From an uncultured Spirochaetia bacterium (GTDB lineage: Bacteria > Spirochaetota > Spirochaetia > CAKZLE01), in NCBI GenBank assembly GCA_937125225.1, contig CAKZLE010000023.1, positions 1-64,000 of the forward strand: DNA of 64,000 nt. The letters run 5' to 3'. A program made the translations under genes and the position numbers. Of this stretch, positions 35,040 to 44,063 are shown one piece after another. The notes beneath the pieces were generated by a model. That model was not told where the DNA came from and made no database searches. It saw nothing but the letters and a program-made list of their open reading frames with translations. Every line of letters starts with the position of its first letter. The first letter of the stretch is position 1.

Positions 35040-36395
35040 ATGAAAAAAAGATTGTTTTTGACAAGTCTGGTTGTACTGTTACTTTTTACAGCTACAACTG
35101 TTACTGCACAGAATTTCAGTATGGATCTGGATATTGGTGTAGATTATAATATGTTAGATGGAGCGGATGTGGTTGGTGTCAGCATCAATCCAGATATCGC
35201 AGTGGGTAATTTTGGATTTGGTATGAGTGCTATTATTAGATATAGCGTTACAGAATCCAGAATCATATCAGAAGATTGGATTCCCGATTTCACAGGTGAT
35301 ACAAATATTTGGGAAAAGACCCAGACAGCTGCAGCCCTGTATATTCCGCTTTTCAGATATGTACGATACGGGTATAAGGGAGATCCTCTCTATGCCAAGA
35401 TCGGAGACCTCGATAATGTTACAATCGGAACAGGTATCTTCGTTGATGCATATTCAAATACAGAACTTCAGCCAGACCTCAGGATCGCAGGTCTAGAGGT
35501 AGACGTTGATGGAGAGCTCATAGGTTTCCCATATATAGGATTTGAATCCTTTACCAATGATCTTGCTAATTTTGATATAATTGGTGGTCGTGCCTATATA
35601 AGACCTCTTGCATTCGTGGAATTCCCACTCCTTCATAACCTCCAGTTCGGTGGATCGATGATTGTTGATAGAGACCCTGATATTCATGCAGAACTCGGGG
35701 ACTTCACTGCCACTCCTGACATGGTACAGATGTATGGAGCTGATGTGATGATGCCTATCCTGAATATGGGACTGTTAAGCCTTACCGCTTATGGTGACTA
35801 TGCATTTCAGCAGATACCTGATCAGGAGATGAGTTCAGCGATCAGAGCCGGTGCTAAGGGAAAGATCCTTGGATTCGTAACCTATGGTGCCGATATCACC
35901 ATGCCACAGACAGATGCTGTTGGTTATATCCCCTCCTATTTTAATGAGGATTATGATCTAGACCGATCAGTCTCTTATGAATCAGAAGGAATTACTAGTG
36001 GAAACACCTACCTCAATGCAAATGCAGGTTTTGAACTTCTCAACGAGATGTTGGTCTTCAATCTGAATATCTTAGGAGAACTCGAATCATCAGGAAGTGC
36101 TCTCAGCATAACAGATCCTGAGATGAAAGCCTCCTTCAGCCTGGGACAGGGTGTCATCCCATTCGGTTATTTTGATCTAGCATATGAAAAGAGGAACCTT
36201 AATGGTGATTCTCTAGATCTCTTCTTCGATGGTGTCTTAAACCCAACGATCGATTCAACTATCGCGGTAAATGCCACAGTAGTATATAACATGATCGAAC
36301 TACAGATTGGGGGAAGCTTTGACTTTGATGATACCGGTGAGATGACACCGAATATTACCATTGGAGGAGATCTCCAGCTTCCATGGTTTAATTAA
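35040..36395 (+). CDS. Outer-membrane beta-barrel, single-barrel member of a local family
   Basis: A 451-residue exported protein (signal peptide MKKRLFLTSLVVLLLFTATTVTA-like, cut before QNFS) made of alternating strands and ending in LQLPWF. It shares a recognisable core with each of the two barrels in the next gene: GDPLYAKIGDLDNVTIGTG here, against EDTITFGNG and ENISMGTG there, and GADVMMPILN against GIDLIMPIL and GVDLSLPIL. No database family is recognised. The ATG at 35040 is used because GGGAG lies 8 nt upstream. Separate from the next gene, which has its own promoter. Confidence 0.75.
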   Translation: MKKRLFLTSLVVLLLFTATTVTAQNFSMDLDIGVDYNMLDGADVVGVSINPDIAVGNFGFGMSAIIRYSVTESRIISEDWIPDFTGDTNIWEKTQTAAALYIPLFRYVRYGYKGDPLYAKIGDLDNVTIGTGIFVDAYSNTELQPDLRIAGLEVDVDGELIGFPYIGFESFTNDLANFDIIGGRAYIRPLAFVEFPLLHNLQFGGSMIVDRDPDIHAELGDFTATPDMVQMYGADVMMPILNMGLLSLTAYGDYAFQQIPDQEMSSAIRAGAKGKILGFVTYGADITMPQTDAVGYIPSYFNEDYDLDRSVSYESEGITSGNTYLNANAGFELLNEMLVFNLNILGELESSGSALSITDPEMKASFSLGQGVIPFGYFDLAYEKRNLNGDSLDLFFDGVLNPTIDSTIAVNATVVYNMIELQIGGSFDFDDTGEMTPNITIGGDLQLPWFN

Positions 36396-36404
36396 TTAAT
36401 TCAC

Positions 36405-36434
36405 TTGTTTTTACCTGTTAATTAAGGCTATAAT
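36405..36434 (+). promoter_or_regulatory. Promoter of the FecR/double-barrel gene
   Basis: TTGTTT (36405-36410), an 18-nt spacer, and a perfect TATAAT (36429-36434). It starts inside the 117-bp gap after the single-barrel gene. Confidence 0.65.
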
Positions 36435-36449
36435 TGAGCAATGAAATCT

Positions 36450-36485
36450 ATAGGGTTCTTTCAAAATATATTGAGAGGACCCTAT
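36450..36485 (+). promoter_or_regulatory. Stem-loop in the 5' leader of the double-barrel gene
   Basis: ATAGGGTTC (36450-36458) pairs with GGACCCTAT (36477-36485), nine pairs with one G-U, about 30 nt before the start codon. Could stabilise the mRNA or affect translation. Confidence 0.4.
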
Positions 36486-36512
36486 ATCCATATGGAATAA
36501 AGAGAGAACTCA

Positions 36513-39500
36513 ATGAAAAGAACAAGATTGACACTCATAAAAACACTTCTACTTGCCCTGCTGCTACTATCTCTGACTACCCCATTATATGCAGAGGATA
36601 CTCCTTTGGAGTTTCTCACTCATATCAATGGGGATGAAGACGTCAAGTTCTTCAATCCTACAGGTCTATATCAGAAAATACCAGAACAGGTTACTGTCTT
36701 GCAAAAAGATTGGATCATACAGACAGGAGAAGATTCTATTGAGCTCACACTCATAGAAGGTGCCCTAAGAATCGGCTCCGATACATTACTTGCAATTGAT
36801 GCGTTATCGGTAGAAAGAATCGATATATTCGTCATGAAAGGCTCAGTGAGAGCAGTATCTGATAGTGATGTCCCAATCAATCTTCTTACAAAGAGTAACC
36901 AATACTCCTTCGCTACAGGAGATTTTACACTTATCAAAGATGGTCTCGATGAAAGATTCTTCACTAATGAGGGAGCCGCTGAAGCGAGTACGCTCACAGA
37001 TGCAGAGAAGATCGAGTTAGATACACATTCCACTATCACAGGCGGTGTTGTCGCTACAGTTGAGGAAGAGACTATAAGAAATGTAAACGAAAGTCTTCCC
37101 ATAACGTTCTATAAGAGAGCTGAGAACTTACTAAGTATTGAGGTCTCACCTACCCCAGTCGACTCAGAACCTGAGATCGTACTAGCTGAAGCCCCCCCAG
37201 TAGATACCGAGGAGTCCCTCATACTTGATACACCAGAACCAGTCACTGAGATTGCGGCAATCGAACCTGAAGTGGTAGAACCGGAACTAGTTGCTGAACT
37301 ACCCGTCGAGGATGATATCCTTATCATGGTAGAGCCTGAAGAGGAAATCCCCGTCGAAATTCCTGAACCGGTGACTGAGATTGCATCAGTAGAGGATATC
37401 CCAGCAAAAGATACAGAACATAGAGCTCCGATAGTTCAGGATATTGAGTTGATCTTAGATGATGAGACCAATGAATCCACAAAGGAAGGTTCTAATACTC
37501 CTTCAGAAAACTCTTCAGTCGCAACTTCTACAAATACTAAAAAAACAGAGTCAATAGACGACACAACGAACAGTGTGGATAATAATGAAGAAGCAACAAC
37601 AGTCGTAGCGAAAGCAGACTTACAGGATGAGGCCATTAACACTTCTGAAGATGCTGATTCTGCTGCTCTCATTGATGAAAAAAAGAAGATCGAAGAAAGC
37701 TCACTCGATATAGATGCAACAATCACAACCGGTTTAGGGTATATGCATCAGTTAGGAACCAGTTCACCAGAAGAACCCTATATATCGACTGCTCTCTATC
37801 CTGAGATAAGCATTGGAAAACTTGACCTTGGTTTCAGATTATATATAGCTTTCAACGGTAACCCAATCAATGTAAGTTCCTGGTATTCACCAAGAGGTGA
37901 TAATCTGTGGAATTATGGTGGTGGCACCTCGGGCTTTGTACAGATTGAAGATATAGCAACAGATGCCTTATCACTGATCGACCACGTCTATTATGGTGAT
38001 CCCGAAGATACTTTTTATATCAATCTCGATCGAGAGGATACTATCACCTTCGGTAACGGTTCACTATTATCAGACCTTCAAACCTCTATTGATTCTCCAT
38101 ATCTTGAGAGAGCGGGTCTCTATTCAAGTATCAACTCTCCCTATTATCAACAGGAATTGCTCGTAGATGATATCTATCATTCGAGTGTTTATGGTGCACG
38201 ATTTGCAGTCACACCACTTCCAGTGAGCTTCCCCTTTTCAATCGGAATCTTCACTTTGGCAGATATCTCCACATCTCCCACTAAGATCCTGATGACTCCA
38301 GGAATCGATCTAATCATGCCGATTCTCAAAACTGAAAACAGCTCTATGAATCTTATTGCAGATGCTGCTGGTATGATGGTATTTGATTTTGAGAATGATA
38401 TTCTAGCTTATGATGCATCATTCTCAGGTGGGGTGATCCAGAATATTCTTGCCTCAGCAGGTATCTCAGGAACAGCAGGTAATCTCTCATATGAATTGAT
38501 TGGTGCTTATGATAGAGGTAATCTATCCTATAACATGTTCGGAGAGGATTATCAGTGGAGAAGATCTGAGATCATCTCTTTGATTGATGACTATACCACA
38601 GATGCTACTGAGACTAGTTACACAGCATTTGCAAGTCTTGGTTATGATTCTAGGGCCTTTGGGACATCTCTGTCCTATCGACTTCCATTTTCTGCTTCCT
38701 TCGCTCCAGACTTGAGTTCTGATCGACTCAATCTTTCAGTGAATGCTCATATTGATAATCTCACAGCAGAGATCGGCTATTCATCTGATGGTTTGATAGA
38801 TTCCCTTATGAATGGGCCTTTCGATCTATTCTCAACAGATAATAGACTCTATGGTTCGCTTGCATATGACCTTGATGATATCAATCTTAAAGTCACCTAT
38901 TCACATATAGCTGAATATGACACGACAGACTACTTGGTCGCCAATCCTACTACCATTCCAACACTTTCAATCGAATCGAATATTCGATTATTCACTACTG
39001 AGAAGAGCGAGGTCATCTCCTCGGACTCAAAACAGACTAAGGTCAAGAAGAGCGAGTCTCTCTTCACTCTAGGTCTTGGTACAGCATTCATGGACTCTGC
39101 CATAGATACCTATGACTTAGGTCCCTATACAGCTCTAGAGATCTACCCGGGTCTAAGGACTAAGAACTTTGAACTTACATTAGGGTTTGGTGTAGTAACA
39201 AATGGAAACCCATTCTTATCAACAGACTGGTATTATGAGGGGGGAAATAATCCACTCTGGTTATTCTCAGACCCTATCACCGCCGATATGTATTCAATCA
39301 GATCTACCGCTCTACAGATTCTTTCCTTTATCGATCATATGGAAATTAATTCTGCTGATGACCCCTATCATCTTCTGATCTCTGATCAAGAGAATATCAG
39401 TATGGGAACAGGTACTATGATCTCAGATCTACTCACGGCAATTGATTATCCATTTGTCACAAGAACGGCTCTCTACAGCCACTTAGATACTGACTTTTTT

Positions 39501-40397
39501 GAATCTGAGATCTTTGTTAATGATTTGAACAATACACAATTGATGGGACTCCGATTCGGAATCACTCCTGTTCCTAATGTCTATGCTGCAGAGATTGGAT
39601 TATCTGCAATAACCGATATAACTCTTCAGTCATCTGCATTGGCTGATACCTCTGCGACTCAGATGATCATGGTTCCCGGAGTCGATCTTAGCCTCCCAAT
39701 CCTCGATCGTACAAATACGAACCTCTCTCTTTTCACAGATTTCTATATGCTCATGGTACTAGATGAGGGATTTAAAACAGAGGCTTTAACGAACTACCTC
39801 GCATCAGTTGGTCTCAATTTCTCCCAAGGAGTCTTCTCAACAGAGCTATCCTTAGCTTATGATCATGGTCTACTTGATCCGAACATGTTCGGTCGAGACT
39901 ATTCATGGAGACGGAAAGCAGTCTGTGATGCCCTCATTAACAACTTAAATGACCCACTAGAGGTTGATCTAGATGCACTTCTTTCTTTCGGAATACAAAC
40001 AGAAGTATTCTCTTTCAATGGCTTTGTAAATATGCAGATGACTACCTCTTTTGCGTTAGACTTCAGTGATAATACATCGAATATGACTGCACCAGATATC
40101 TTCGGATTCGATACGGCAGTGACTCTAGATAATTTCCAGTTCGCTCTTGGGTATGCTAAAAGAGGTATTTCTTATGATCTGAGAAATGGAAGTTTTGATT
40201 TCTTTGATAACTCTTCTCAGTTCTATGCTGACATGAGTTATGCGACCGGAGATATCGAACTATATGGAAGGTTCTCATCTGTCGGTGAATATCAAGACGA
40301 ACGTAATACAGACTATTACCTTGATCATGATGATGATCCAATCTCAGAGACTGTATCACCTGCATATACCATCGGTACAGTCTTACACCTACTCTAA
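36513..40397 (+). CDS. FecR-domain protein with two tandem beta-barrel domains
   Basis: A 1294-residue exported protein. After a signal peptide (to about residue 28) residues 35-110 look like a FecR domain (VTVLQKDWIIQTGEDSIELTLIEGA). Residues about 200-390 are an acidic P/E/T-rich linker with PEPVTEIA repeated. Then come two homologous barrel domains, about 396-835 and 849-1294: matching landmarks are NGNPINVSSWY/NGNPFLSTDWYY, LLSDLQTSIDSPYLERAGLYS/MISDLLTAIDYPFVTRTALYS and YNMFGEDYQWRR/PNMFGRDYSWRR, spaced about 449 residues. The upstream gene is a shorter relative. The likely picture is a periplasmic, perhaps peptidoglycan-facing, FecR head tethered to a double outer-membrane barrel. Function unknown. 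Confidence 0.78.
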   Translation: MKRTRLTLIKTLLLALLLLSLTTPLYAEDTPLEFLTHINGDEDVKFFNPTGLYQKIPEQVTVLQKDWIIQTGEDSIELTLIEGALRIGSDTLLAIDALSVERIDIFVMKGSVRAVSDSDVPINLLTKSNQYSFATGDFTLIKDGLDERFFTNEGAAEASTLTDAEKIELDTHSTITGGVVATVEEETIRNVNESLPITFYKRAENLLSIEVSPTPVDSEPEIVLAEAPPVDTEESLILDTPEPVTEIAAIEPEVVEPELVAELPVEDDILIMVEPEEEIPVEIPEPVTEIASVEDIPAKDTEHRAPIVQDIELILDDETNESTKEGSNTPSENSSVATSTNTKKTESIDDTTNSVDNNEEATTVVAKADLQDEAINTSEDADSAALIDEKKKIEESSLDIDATITTGLGYMHQLGTSSPEEPYISTALYPEISIGKLDLGFRLYIAFNGNPINVSSWYSPRGDNLWNYGGGTSGFVQIEDIATDALSLIDHVYYGDPEDTFYINLDREDTITFGNGSLLSDLQTSIDSPYLERAGLYSSINSPYYQQELLVDDIYHSSVYGARFAVTPLPVSFPFSIGIFTLADISTSPTKILMTPGIDLIMPILKTENSSMNLIADAAGMMVFDFENDILAYDASFSGGVIQNILASAGISGTAGNLSYELIGAYDRGNLSYNMFGEDYQWRRSEIISLIDDYTTDATETSYTAFASLGYDSRAFGTSLSYRLPFSASFAPDLSSDRLNLSVNAHIDNLTAEIGYSSDGLIDSLMNGPFDLFSTDNRLYGSLAYDLDDINLKVTYSHIAEYDTTDYLVANPTTIPTLSIESNIRLFTTEKSEVISSDSKQTKVKKSESLFTLGLGTAFMDSAIDTYDLGPYTALEIYPGLRTKNFELTLGFGVVTNGNPFLSTDWYYEGGNNPLWLFSDPITADMYSIRSTALQILSFIDHMEINSADDPYHLLISDQENISMGTGTMISDLLTAIDYPFVTRTALYSHLDTDFFESEIFVNDLNNTQLMGLRFGITPVPNVYAAEIGLSAITDITLQSSALADTSATQMIMVPGVDLSLPILDRTNTNLSLFTDFYMLMVLDEGFKTEALTNYLASVGLNFSQGVFSTELSLAYDHGLLDPNMFGRDYSWRRKAVCDALINNLNDPLEVDLDALLSFGIQTEVFSFNGFVNMQMTTSFALDFSDNTSNMTAPDIFGFDTAVTLDNFQFALGYAKRGISYDLRNGSFDFFDNSSQFYADMSYATGDIELYGRFSSVGEYQDERNTDYYLDHDDDPISETVSPAYTIGTVLHLL

Positions 40398-40412
40398 GAA
40401 TATTGGACTAAT

Positions 40413-42206
40413 ATGGGAAATAGACCACAAAGGATCAGAGAACTTGATCCCTATGTTGCACAGAGAATAGCCGCAGGCGAGGTAATAGACCGCCCACAGG
40501 CTATCATTCGAGAATTACTTGATAACTCCATAGATGCCGGATCCACTACTATTGATGTTTATCTCGAACAGGGAGGTATCTCATCGATCAAAGTGATAGA
40601 TGATGGGATTGGAATGAGTCAAGATGATATCTCTATCTGTTACAAATCACATACTACATCAAAGATCACCACCATTGATGATCTCTATTCGATTCGTACT
40701 CTTGGATTCAGAGGTGAAGCTCTATCGAGTATTGCAGCTTGTTCTAAACTCAGGATCATTAGTACCTATGAGAAAGAACCAACCTATACTGTCTCTATCC
40801 TAGATGGGAAAGCTGAAGGTCCCTATGAATCAGGTCATGCGAAAGGAACGACGATTGAGATCAATGATCTTTTCTATTCTATCCCAGGTAGAAGAAAGTT
40901 CCTGAAGAGTCCCCAAGCGGAGACAGCAGCCTGTAAGAAGATGTTCATAGAGAAATCACTCATGTACCCTGAAATCCAATTCAGATTCTTCAGTAATGGA
41001 AATCTCAATCTCTTCCTTCCAAAGAATCATCAGGTAGGAAGAATCATTGATGCCTACCCTGCAAGAAAATTCAATTCAGTCTTCCTTCATACTGTAGGAG
41101 AAAGTGCAGGAGATTTCTCCTTACGCCTCATTTGCAGTGATCCATCGATCTACAGGAATGACAGAACCTATATTCAAATATACGTGAATAATCGACGTAT
41201 TGATGATTACTCATTAGTACAGGCAGTACAATACGGGTATACCGAATATCTTCCGGGAGGATGTTTTCCCTACTGCTTTGTCTCGATAAATATTGACCCA
41301 GAACTCGTTGATTTTAATATTCATCCAGCAAAGAGAGAGGTGAAACTTCGAAGAGGAAAAGAGATCCATCATCAAATCGTAGAGACCATAAAACATTTTC
41401 TCTACCAGGATCATAAGAAGGTTATACAGGATTCACAAGCGGTCCAGAAGAGTTGGAACTTCTCGGATACACCGGTAACGAGAGATATTTCGAACAATCA
41501 GCAATCATTTTCAACGAAACCGACTTATCACCCTAGTTCACGAGACTTCTCCTATCAGAGAACATCAATACCTTCACCAAATCATAACTGGATCAATGAA
41601 GCTAAAGAGATCTTTACCCCTCAGGATAAGACCCAAGTCGAAATACCAGAGAGAAGCTCCTATGATTTTTTCTACCATGGACAACTCTTTGGAGTATTCC
41701 TCATTGTCGAAAAAGAGGAATCTTTGTTCCTCATCGATCAGCATGCTGCACATGAAAAGGTAATCTACAAAGAACTCAGTGAACATGTTCACTCACAACC
41801 CCTTCTCGTTCCGATCGAATTCGATGTCACAGAAGATGTAGGACGCCATATTTCAACACATCTTGAATCCTATCAGGCTCTTGGGATCAGATTAGAACCT
41901 GTTAGTGAAAACCTCAGGAATTGGGAACTCATAGCTCTTCCAAACTATGCACGATCTATCGAGCAGGATATCATAACTTTTATACAAGAAGAGGTGGGCT
42001 CCCCCGAGGAGATCACCCGTTCACTTTTTGCTACGATTTCTTGTCGGGCTGCAATCAAAGAAGGTGATGTGATCGATGATCAGACTGCGAATGAGTTAAT
42101 CTCAAAAGTGTTGGAACTAGAACTTCCAAGGTGCCCTCATGGACGCCCTGTCTGGAAAGAGATCACACGAGAAGAACTTTATCGGGCTGTGAGAAGATTA
42201 ATCTGA
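40413..42206 (+). CDS. mutL: DNA mismatch repair protein MutL
   Basis: A 597-residue mismatch-repair ATPase. The GHKL ATP-binding motifs are at the N-terminus: ELLDNSIDAG near residue 30, DDGIGM near 55 and TLGFRGEALSSI near 92. The C-terminal domain carries the endonuclease motif DQHAAHEKVIYKE (near 442), ISCRAAIK and CPHGRP, so this MutL nicks DNA itself, as expected in organisms without MutH. It begins 15 bp after the double-barrel gene; its end overlaps the convergent lipoprotein gene by 9 bp. Confidence 0.97.
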   Translation: MGNRPQRIRELDPYVAQRIAAGEVIDRPQAIIRELLDNSIDAGSTTIDVYLEQGGISSIKVIDDGIGMSQDDISICYKSHTTSKITTIDDLYSIRTLGFRGEALSSIAACSKLRIISTYEKEPTYTVSILDGKAEGPYESGHAKGTTIEINDLFYSIPGRRKFLKSPQAETAACKKMFIEKSLMYPEIQFRFFSNGNLNLFLPKNHQVGRIIDAYPARKFNSVFLHTVGESAGDFSLRLICSDPSIYRNDRTYIQIYVNNRRIDDYSLVQAVQYGYTEYLPGGCFPYCFVSINIDPELVDFNIHPAKREVKLRRGKEIHHQIVETIKHFLYQDHKKVIQDSQAVQKSWNFSDTPVTRDISNNQQSFSTKPTYHPSSRDFSYQRTSIPSPNHNWINEAKEIFTPQDKTQVEIPERSSYDFFYHGQLFGVFLIVEKEESLFLIDQHAAHEKVIYKELSEHVHSQPLLVPIEFDVTEDVGRHISTHLESYQALGIRLEPVSENLRNWELIALPNYARSIEQDIITFIQEEVGSPEEITRSLFATISCRAAIKEGDVIDDQTANELISKVLELELPRCPHGRPVWKEITREELYRAVRRLI

Positions 42207-42917
42207 TTCTTCCATTCTAAAATACCCAGATCTGAACCATTGGTGTAGAACCTCATTATAGATCTCTAGTTCAAAATAGATCATACCTCTACCGATCGAT
42301 CGATCTATGACACTCTTCTGTTCAATCAGAGGAGTTGATATCGGAATCTCAAGAGATCCTAGAGGATTTAATGCATCATCATAGGCTCTCAGTAGAACGA
42401 CCTCGATCGACGGGTTATTTGATAGGATCATACCAGTACTGTTATCATAGTTGGAAAACAGTTCAGAAGTTCGTTCTGAATAGGTCACTGAATCTCTTAT
42501 TTGGAATTCGATCGAATCTTCATATCCATTCTCGAATATGATCGTAGCCTGATAGGTCCCTTGTGGAAATCGTCTCAAGAGAAGTCTCGAAGTAGGTGCT
42601 GAAATGGTATTTGAACCTATCCAGATTTCCTGATCAATACTCTCTGTAAAAAGATAATCAACATCTATAGTCCATGTTAGCTGATATTTTTCAGGAGCCG
42701 TGATCAAAAGGCTCCTGATTCCAGGATCCTCATCTGTTGAATCGAGATGCAGATAGATTTCCATTTGCTTATTTAGAGTCCCCTCATCAACAGAGGAGAC
42801 ATTGACGATTCGAGTCTCGATCCCGAGTATCTGGGGTGTGTTCTGGGTGCAAGAGCAAAAAAACAGTCCGATAATCAGGACTAACGAACTGAGTACCCTC
42901 ATCTTTTTTATTGACAT
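42198..42917 (-). CDS. Predicted lipoprotein, function unknown
   Basis: A 239-residue lipoprotein: hydrophobic N-terminus then lipobox FFCSC near residue 22 and a body of probable beta-sandwich type (YQLTWTIDVDYLFTE, GTYQATIIFENGYEDSIEFQI). The start is uncertain between ATG 42917, which overlaps the preceding acyltransferase gene by 10 bp, and ATG 42902; an AAGGGG sits just before the first. No family recognised. Confidence 0.7.
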   Translation of the reverse strand: MSIKKMRVLSSLVLIIGLFFCSCTQNTPQILGIETRIVNVSSVDEGTLNKQMEIYLHLDSTDEDPGIRSLLITAPEKYQLTWTIDVDYLFTESIDQEIWIGSNTISAPTSRLLLRRFPQGTYQATIIFENGYEDSIEFQIRDSVTYSERTSELFSNYDNSTGMILSNNPSIEVVLLRAYDDALNPLGSLEIPISTPLIEQKSVIDRSIGRGMIYFELEIYNEVLHQWFRSGYFRMEESD

Positions 42918-44053
42918 TCCCCTTGAGCCTTCAACTGCATCTTCACAGGATTCGCATAAGTTTCCATGACCTGAGATTTTAAATCAGGAGTGAAATCGTC
43001 ATACCTACTCAGAAATTTCTCTTTCTGCTCATCGGTGTATTTCGAGATGAATCTATCGCTTTTCGTAATGATATCATAAGCAATATAATTCGAGTCCCAC
43101 AGTTTATAACCTAAGTGAATCTGACGATCGATCTCAGCAGCGACAGCAAGATGATCTGGGAGATTAGGATCTATCGGAGTACCTACATGCAGATGGACAT
43201 TGCCCTTATACTTCTTGATACCTTTGAGTACCTGGATCATATCCTCATATTTCTTCTTCTCATAATAACCGGTGAGTTTCTTAGAGAGTACCTCTCGTCC
43301 TTTATTGATATCACAAGGATCATACTGGTATGAGACAGAGACAGGAACGATTGAACAATCAGCCAAGAGTTGTTTGAACGTCATTCCAGAATCTTTTTGA
43401 GCCATATAGAGCATCTTGATAATAGAAGGACTCGTTAGATCGAGTCCATCTTTCGCCCTACCACTCTTCTGAGCTACCCACATTGATTTATTATGTTTAG
43501 CTATCCCCTCATAAAAATAAGAAGAGAGTCTCTTTGATTCAAAGAACTTCTCTCGAATAGGGAGTGTTCTTTTCACAGTCACACCACCATTGAGTTTAAA
43601 GAGGTCCTTTGAGAGTTGTGAAGTGAGTAGATTATCACCGATGGCAATCTCTGTGAAGCCATGTCCCTCTTTACCCAATACATCATTGAGAAGTGCACAA
43701 TCAAGAACTATATCACGGTGGTTACTGAAGAAAAAATAGGCGTGGCCCTTCTCTAGATTCTCGATACCCTCATAGGTGAATTCATCCATGGTATTTTTGA
43801 TAACAGCCGAGATCAATATCTTGGAGGTAACATTCCCTTGAAAATCATCAACAGAGTGCACTGTATCGAGCGCTTCATGCAACTTATGCTGTAGAGCCAT
43901 CTTCTTTACGGTAGACATCAGGTTGAACTTAGTCAGAAATACCATCTCACTAGCACTCTTGATGAATCCTTTATTTTCTCGGAGACGATCTAGTGCTTCA
44001 TCTAGTTCCTCTCCATAATAGGGTGCAATATCCCTATATGCTTCATTTTCCAT
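42908..44053 (-). CDS. Glycerolipid acyltransferase (PlsC/PlsB-like)
   Basis: A 381-residue phospholipid acyltransferase-type protein. The acceptor motif reads SNHRDIVLD near residue 111, followed by GGVTVKRT near 155 (G-V-x-x-x-x-R block) and IVPVSVSYQYDP near 240. Catalytic His and Asp are separated by five residues here instead of the usual four (NHxxxxD), a variant I associate with a branch found in Bacteroidetes and spirochaetes. Predicted role: acylation of (lyso)phosphatidate or a related lipid at the inner membrane. GAGG lies 6 nt before the ATG. Confidence 0.8.
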   Translation of the reverse strand: MENEAYRDIAPYYGEELDEALDRLRENKGFIKSASEMVFLTKFNLMSTVKKMALQHKLHEALDTVHSVDDFQGNVTSKILISAVIKNTMDEFTYEGIENLEKGHAYFFFSNHRDIVLDCALLNDVLGKEGHGFTEIAIGDNLLTSQLSKDLFKLNGGVTVKRTLPIREKFFESKRLSSYFYEGIAKHNKSMWVAQKSGRAKDGLDLTSPSIIKMLYMAQKDSGMTFKQLLADCSIVPVSVSYQYDPCDINKGREVLSKKLTGYYEKKKYEDMIQVLKGIKKYKGNVHLHVGTPIDPNLPDHLAVAAEIDRQIHLGYKLWDSNYIAYDIITKSDRFISKYTDEQKEKFLSRYDDFTPDLKSQVMETYANPVKMQLKAQGECQ

Positions 44054-44063
44054 CTATACCTCG

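Noticed and set aside
36671-37726. Minus-strand frames rich in Ser and Val opposite the FecR/double-barrel gene
   Set aside because: Serine- and valine-rich shadow of the acidic linker on the other strand; no start signals.
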